Assembly (NCBI GenBank): GCA_964444115.1
Contig: CAYUFT010000090.1
Span: 1-8,484, forward strand
Source of the DNA: UBA349 sp964444115
GTDB lineage: Archaea > Methanobacteriota > Methanobacteria > Methanobacteriales > Methanobacteriaceae
Reading direction: 5' to 3'
Length of the DNA stretch: 8,484 bases
Shown: positions 6,398-8,484 of the stretch, in pieces
Numbering within the stretch: the first letter of the stretch is position 1
How the letters are laid out: every line of letters begins with the position of its first letter
Program-made: the position numbers and the translations under genes
Notes under the pieces: generated by a model
Databases searched by the model: none
Seen by the model: the letters and a program-made list of their open reading frames with translations, nothing else
What the model was told of the DNA's origin: nothing

Positions 6398-6877
6398 ATG
6401 AAATCACCTCAAATCCATACCATAGGCCACAGCAACCATTCTATGGAAGATTTTATCAAAATACTCCAGGAAAACTCTATTGATACATTAATTGATGTTC
6501 GTTCATCTCCCTACAGTAAACACGTTCCCCATTTTAATAAAAAGTTATTAGCAGAAGCTATGGAAAATGCATCTATTTTATATACATTCCTGGGCTCTAA
6601 GATTGGAGGTAAACCTCGCGACCCTAAATATTACCTTGACGGTGAAGTAAATTATCCCTTACTGGGCAAAACATTGAAATTCAAGGAGGGCCTTCGAGAA
6701 ATCATACTATTATCTGAAGAGAAGAATATGGTTCTCATGTGCAGTGAGGAAAATCCTTATCAATGCCACCGCCACCACTTGATTGGTCATAATCTACAGA
6801 AAAAAGGTTTTAAAGTTATACACATTCGTAAAGATGGTGAAAATGAGAAAATTGATTATCAAAAGACTCTTTTTTAG
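6398..6877 (+). CDS. DUF488 family protein
   Basis: This is a 159-residue soluble protein of normal length for DUF488 (PF04343). The diagnostic motifs are present in order: TIGHSN at 8-13, DVRSSPYS at 33-40 followed by PHFN at 44-47, LGSKIGGKPRD at 65-75, and MCSEENPYQCHRHHL at 114-128 with conserved C115, C123 and H124. The biochemical activity of the family is not settled; the cysteine and histidine cluster suggests an active or metal-binding site, but this is inference. No Shine-Dalgarno precedes the ATG, which suggests a leaderless transcript. The gene stands alone: upstream is the 557-bp relic region and downstream is the convergent Fic gene. Confidence 0.9.
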   Translation: MKSPQIHTIGHSNHSMEDFIKILQENSIDTLIDVRSSPYSKHVPHFNKKLLAEAMENASILYTFLGSKIGGKPRDPKYYLDGEVNYPLLGKTLKFKEGLREIILLSEEKNMVLMCSEENPYQCHRHHLIGHNLQKKGFKVIHIRKDGENEKIDYQKTLF

Positions 6878-6913
6878 AATATTATAGATGGGTTTTATAA
6901 TTAAATCGCCTAG

Positions 6914-6919
6914 TTTTTT
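6914..6919 (+). terminator. Possible poly-T terminator after the DUF488 gene
   Basis: A run of six T lies 36 nt after the stop codon in otherwise AT-rich DNA; a 12-bp palindrome CTATTTAAATAG follows at 6927-6938. The T-tract is short, so the call is modest. Confidence 0.35.
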
Positions 6920-6966
6920 AATCCTACTATTTAAATAGCGTTGCCATCTAATTCAAGGCATAATAT

Positions 6967-7033
6967 ATTGACTATGTATTTGACTACTTTTACTGATTTA
7001 AAAAAATAAGTTTTGACCACTATTTTGACCACT
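6967..7033 (+). repeat. TTTGACNACT decamers, four copies in two pairs, downstream of the Fic gene
   Basis: Copies are at 6967-6976 (degenerate, ATTGACTATG), 6979-6988 (TTTGACTACT), 7012-7021 and 7024-7033 (both TTTGACCACT). Within each pair the start-to-start distance is 12 bp. All point the same way. The last copy ends 17 nt before the Fic stop codon. The same decamer recurs in pairs on the other side of the Fic gene. Confidence 0.7.
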
Positions 7034-7040
7034 AAATTAT

Positions 7041-7046
7041 AAAAAA
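7041..7046 (-). terminator. Possible poly-T terminator after the Fic gene
   Basis: On the minus strand a run of six T begins 5 nt after the TAA stop at 7051, preceded by TTTTAAAATA. It fits an archaeal T-tract terminator but is short. Confidence 0.35.
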
Positions 7047-7050
7047 TATT

Positions 7051-8079
7051 TTAAAAATTATTTTTCAAAACATAGTAGGTGGAACGGCTGCCACCCTTTT
7101 TTTCAATAAGATTCAAATCCATTAACCTTCTAAGATCTTTGTATGCGCCCTGACGAGAGATATTGAACAATTTTTTAACTTCTAAATTGCTAATTTGCCC
7201 ATTTAAATGAAGGTACTCAATAATTTTTATCTGCTTTTTAGATAATTTAATCTGTTCTTGAGGAGAGACATCTGGAGAGAATAGGAGTATTTGGTCTTTT
7301 ATACGGGAAATTGAAATTAAAAATCCTTCTAAAAAGTATTCTAACCATTCAGTCAGATCCTTAGTTTTTTTATCTACTGAATTAAGGGCCTTATAATACT
7401 CGGTCAGGTCACTTTCATAGTACTCGTCAAGGGTAAAAAATCTATCAACGTCAAATTCTTTTAGATGAAGAAATAGTGCGGTCAAAGCTCTGGCAGTTGA
7501 TCCATTGCCTTCTGTAAATGGTTGTATTCTCATAAATTCATAATGAACGATTCCTGCAGCTATAACGGGATTTAAATCACCCAGATTATTAATCCAATTA
7601 ATGAACTTTTCCATTTCTCTTTCTACCAGATAGGCGGAAGGTGGTGTAAAAATCACTTCTCCTAGGTTATTGGACATGAATACAGGCACGGTACGATACT
7701 GACCACATTCACAATCATTATCTAATATTTGATAATTAATATCGTTATGAAGCTTTAAAATAGACTCTTTGTTGATTTTTTCATCACTAGAATACATATC
7801 TAGCTTTTTAAGAACATTTAAGTAATTTAATACTTCTTGCTGGGCATTTTCATCGGTGTTGACTTTAAGGCCTCGAGCTAACTTATTCACTTCATTTAAG
7901 GTAAGTGGATTGCCTTCAATGGCTGTTGAATAGTGAGCTGATTTTAAAATGGCCTCTCTTTTAAAAGAAACTTCCATTTCCACTAATAAATGTGCATTAA
8001 CAATAAAATTTCTGATAGAGTTAATTTTTAAAAGATCATTTACCATATTTTGGGTGTAAATGAAATGGGGATGAAACAT
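7051..8079 (-). CDS. Fic-domain protein with C-terminal helix-turn-helix; catalytic His replaced by Gln
   Basis: This 342-residue protein has three parts. Residues about 35-65 contain the inhibitory-helix motif [S/T]xxxE[G/N] as STAIEGN (51-57), placing it with Fic proteins that carry an N-terminal inhibitory helix. Residues about 100-250 are the Fic core, with a flap-like hairpin around 130-147 and the central motif QPFTEGNGSTAR at 186-197. The consensus is HPFx[D/E]GN[G/K]RxxR: the anion-hole GNG and final R197 are kept, but the catalytic His is Q186 and the first Arg is S194. Residues about 278-340 form a winged-helix DNA-binding domain (ISRQGAYKDLRRLMDLNLIEKKG). Canonical Fic enzymes transfer AMP to hydroxyl side chains; without the His this activity is not expected, so the protein may be a nucleotide-sensing regulator or use another chemistry. 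The frame is intact throughout, arguing against a pseudogene. No Shine-Dalgarno precedes ATG 8079 and no antitoxin-like partner is adjacent. Confidence 0.88.
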   Translation of the reverse strand: MFHPHFIYTQNMVNDLLKINSIRNFIVNAHLLVEMEVSFKREAILKSAHYSTAIEGNPLTLNEVNKLARGLKVNTDENAQQEVLNYLNVLKKLDMYSSDEKINKESILKLHNDINYQILDNDCECGQYRTVPVFMSNNLGEVIFTPPSAYLVEREMEKFINWINNLGDLNPVIAAGIVHYEFMRIQPFTEGNGSTARALTALFLHLKEFDVDRFFTLDEYYESDLTEYYKALNSVDKKTKDLTEWLEYFLEGFLISISRIKDQILLFSPDVSPQEQIKLSKKQIKIIEYLHLNGQISNLEVKKLFNISRQGAYKDLRRLMDLNLIEKKGGSRSTYYVLKNNF

Positions 8080-8116
8080 TTTTTTAGGGCCTATAAATTT
8101 TTTAATTGAAAAATAT

Positions 8117-8177
8117 TTTTATTGAAAATTTTTTTTTATTATAGTTGATTTTTGGTAATTATTTTATTGAAAATTTT
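8117..8177. repeat. Exact 16-bp direct repeat in the Fic upstream region
   Basis: TTTTATTGAAAATTTT occurs at 8117-8132 and 8162-8177, 45 bp apart, between the Fic start and the TTTGACNACT decamers. The low complexity lowers its weight, but the exact match is longer than most chance repeats here. The first copy overlaps the zone where the Fic promoter TATA box would be expected. Confidence 0.45.
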
Positions 8178-8194
8178 AGGGATATAATTAGTAA

Positions 8195-8265
8195 TTTGAC
8201 AACTTTTTGACTACTATTTTGTATGGGAGTTATATAATAAATATTTGACTACTAATTTGACAACT
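8195..8265 (+). repeat. TTTGACNACT decamers, four copies in two pairs, upstream of the Fic gene
   Basis: Copies are at 8195-8204 (TTTGACAACT), 8206-8215 (TTTGACTACT), 8244-8253 (TTTGACTACT) and 8256-8265 (TTTGACAACT). Pair spacing is 11 and 12 bp, close to one helical turn, and all are in the same direction as the four on the far side of the gene. They lie 116-186 bp upstream of the Fic ATG, suitable for an operator or activator site. The segment 8205-8221 matches 7011-7027 at 16 of 17 positions. Confidence 0.75.
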
Positions 8266-8432
8266 TTTTAATTCAAATAATGAAGTTGATTTTTAGAATA
8301 TAATTCTTGCCAAGTTTTTATACCAAAAAAAATAATATATAATTTACTAAAATTGCTTATTAAACTCTTTAATAGGTTATTAGGCCCCGAATATCCTTAT
8401 ACATAAAGTAATATTCAAAAATAATTGATATT

Positions 8433-8484
8433 TTTTATTTTATTTTATTTTATTTTATTTTATTTTATTTTATTTTATTTTATT
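8433..8484. repeat. TTTTA pentanucleotide microsatellite, running off the window
   Basis: Ten uninterrupted units of TTTTA cover 8433-8482, followed by TT at the window edge, so the array probably continues. Such arrays are prone to slippage. On the plus strand it would also serve as a T-rich termination zone. The genes beyond the edge are not visible, so its role cannot be judged. Confidence 0.9.

Larger units (their letters stand above)
8080..8432. other. Non-coding region upstream of the Fic gene
   Basis: No convincing coding frame is seen on either strand and no structured RNA is recognised. Apart from the repeats listed separately, it contains TATA-like segments (for example around 8091-8100 and 8108-8120 for the minus strand) and a short, less AT-rich patch at about 8380-8396 whose meaning is unclear. 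Confidence 0.5.

Noticed and set aside
7051..8079. Toxin-antitoxin module with the Fic protein as toxin
   Set aside because: No small antitoxin gene is adjacent; the inhibitory motif is in the same protein and the catalytic His is missing.
6967..8265. TTTGACNACT repeats as a CRISPR array or transposon terminal repeats
   Set aside because: The unit is only 10 bp, the spacing is about one helical turn, and the two sides are in direct rather than inverted orientation with no transposase.

Overview
The window is AT-rich DNA that most probably comes from a methanogenic archaeon of the order Methanobacteriales (Methanobacterium-like). Supporting signs are a very large secreted adhesin-like protein with parallel beta-helix, NNWWG, Ig-like and DUF11 segments and a C-terminal membrane anchor, a combination characteristic of this group; TATA-like promoter boxes with purine-rich flanks; several genes that appear to be leaderless; and poly-T tracts after genes in place of hairpin terminators. 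The taxonomic call is an inference from protein style, not from a marker gene.

Layout, left to right. 213-3563 (+): the adhesin-like surface protein. 3564-3826: a convergent intergenic stretch with T-rich terminators and a 46-nt-period direct repeat. 3827-4150 (-): a 107-residue protein resembling phage-type OB-fold (ssDNA-binding-like) proteins; its start region is tandemly duplicated (40-bp unit), which creates a nine-codon leader ORF just upstream. 4320-4646 and 4647-4976 (-): two paralogous three-helix membrane proteins joined stop-to-start. 5064-5840 (-): a six-helix voltage-gated-type K+ channel with a TVGYGD filter and a C-terminal coiled coil. 5841-6397: a 557-bp gap holding a less AT-rich island that looks like decayed coding sequence plus a perfect 18-bp dyad. 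6398-6877 (+): a DUF488 protein. 7051-8079 (-): a Fic-domain protein with a C-terminal helix-turn-helix, in which the catalytic histidine of the Fic motif is glutamine. 8080-8484: non-coding, repeat-rich, ending in a TTTTA pentanucleotide microsatellite that runs off the window.

The genes do not form one pathway. The closest functional grouping is the three minus-strand membrane genes (channel followed by the paralogous pair), which may be co-transcribed. The most unusual features are: the Fic protein lacking its catalytic His while keeping its inhibitory-helix motif, flanked on both sides by paired TTTGACNACT decamers spaced about one helical turn apart; the 40-bp duplication that turned a gene start into a leader peptide; and the stop-to-start paralogous membrane pair beside the channel. 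No tRNA, rRNA, CRISPR array or intact mobile element was seen.
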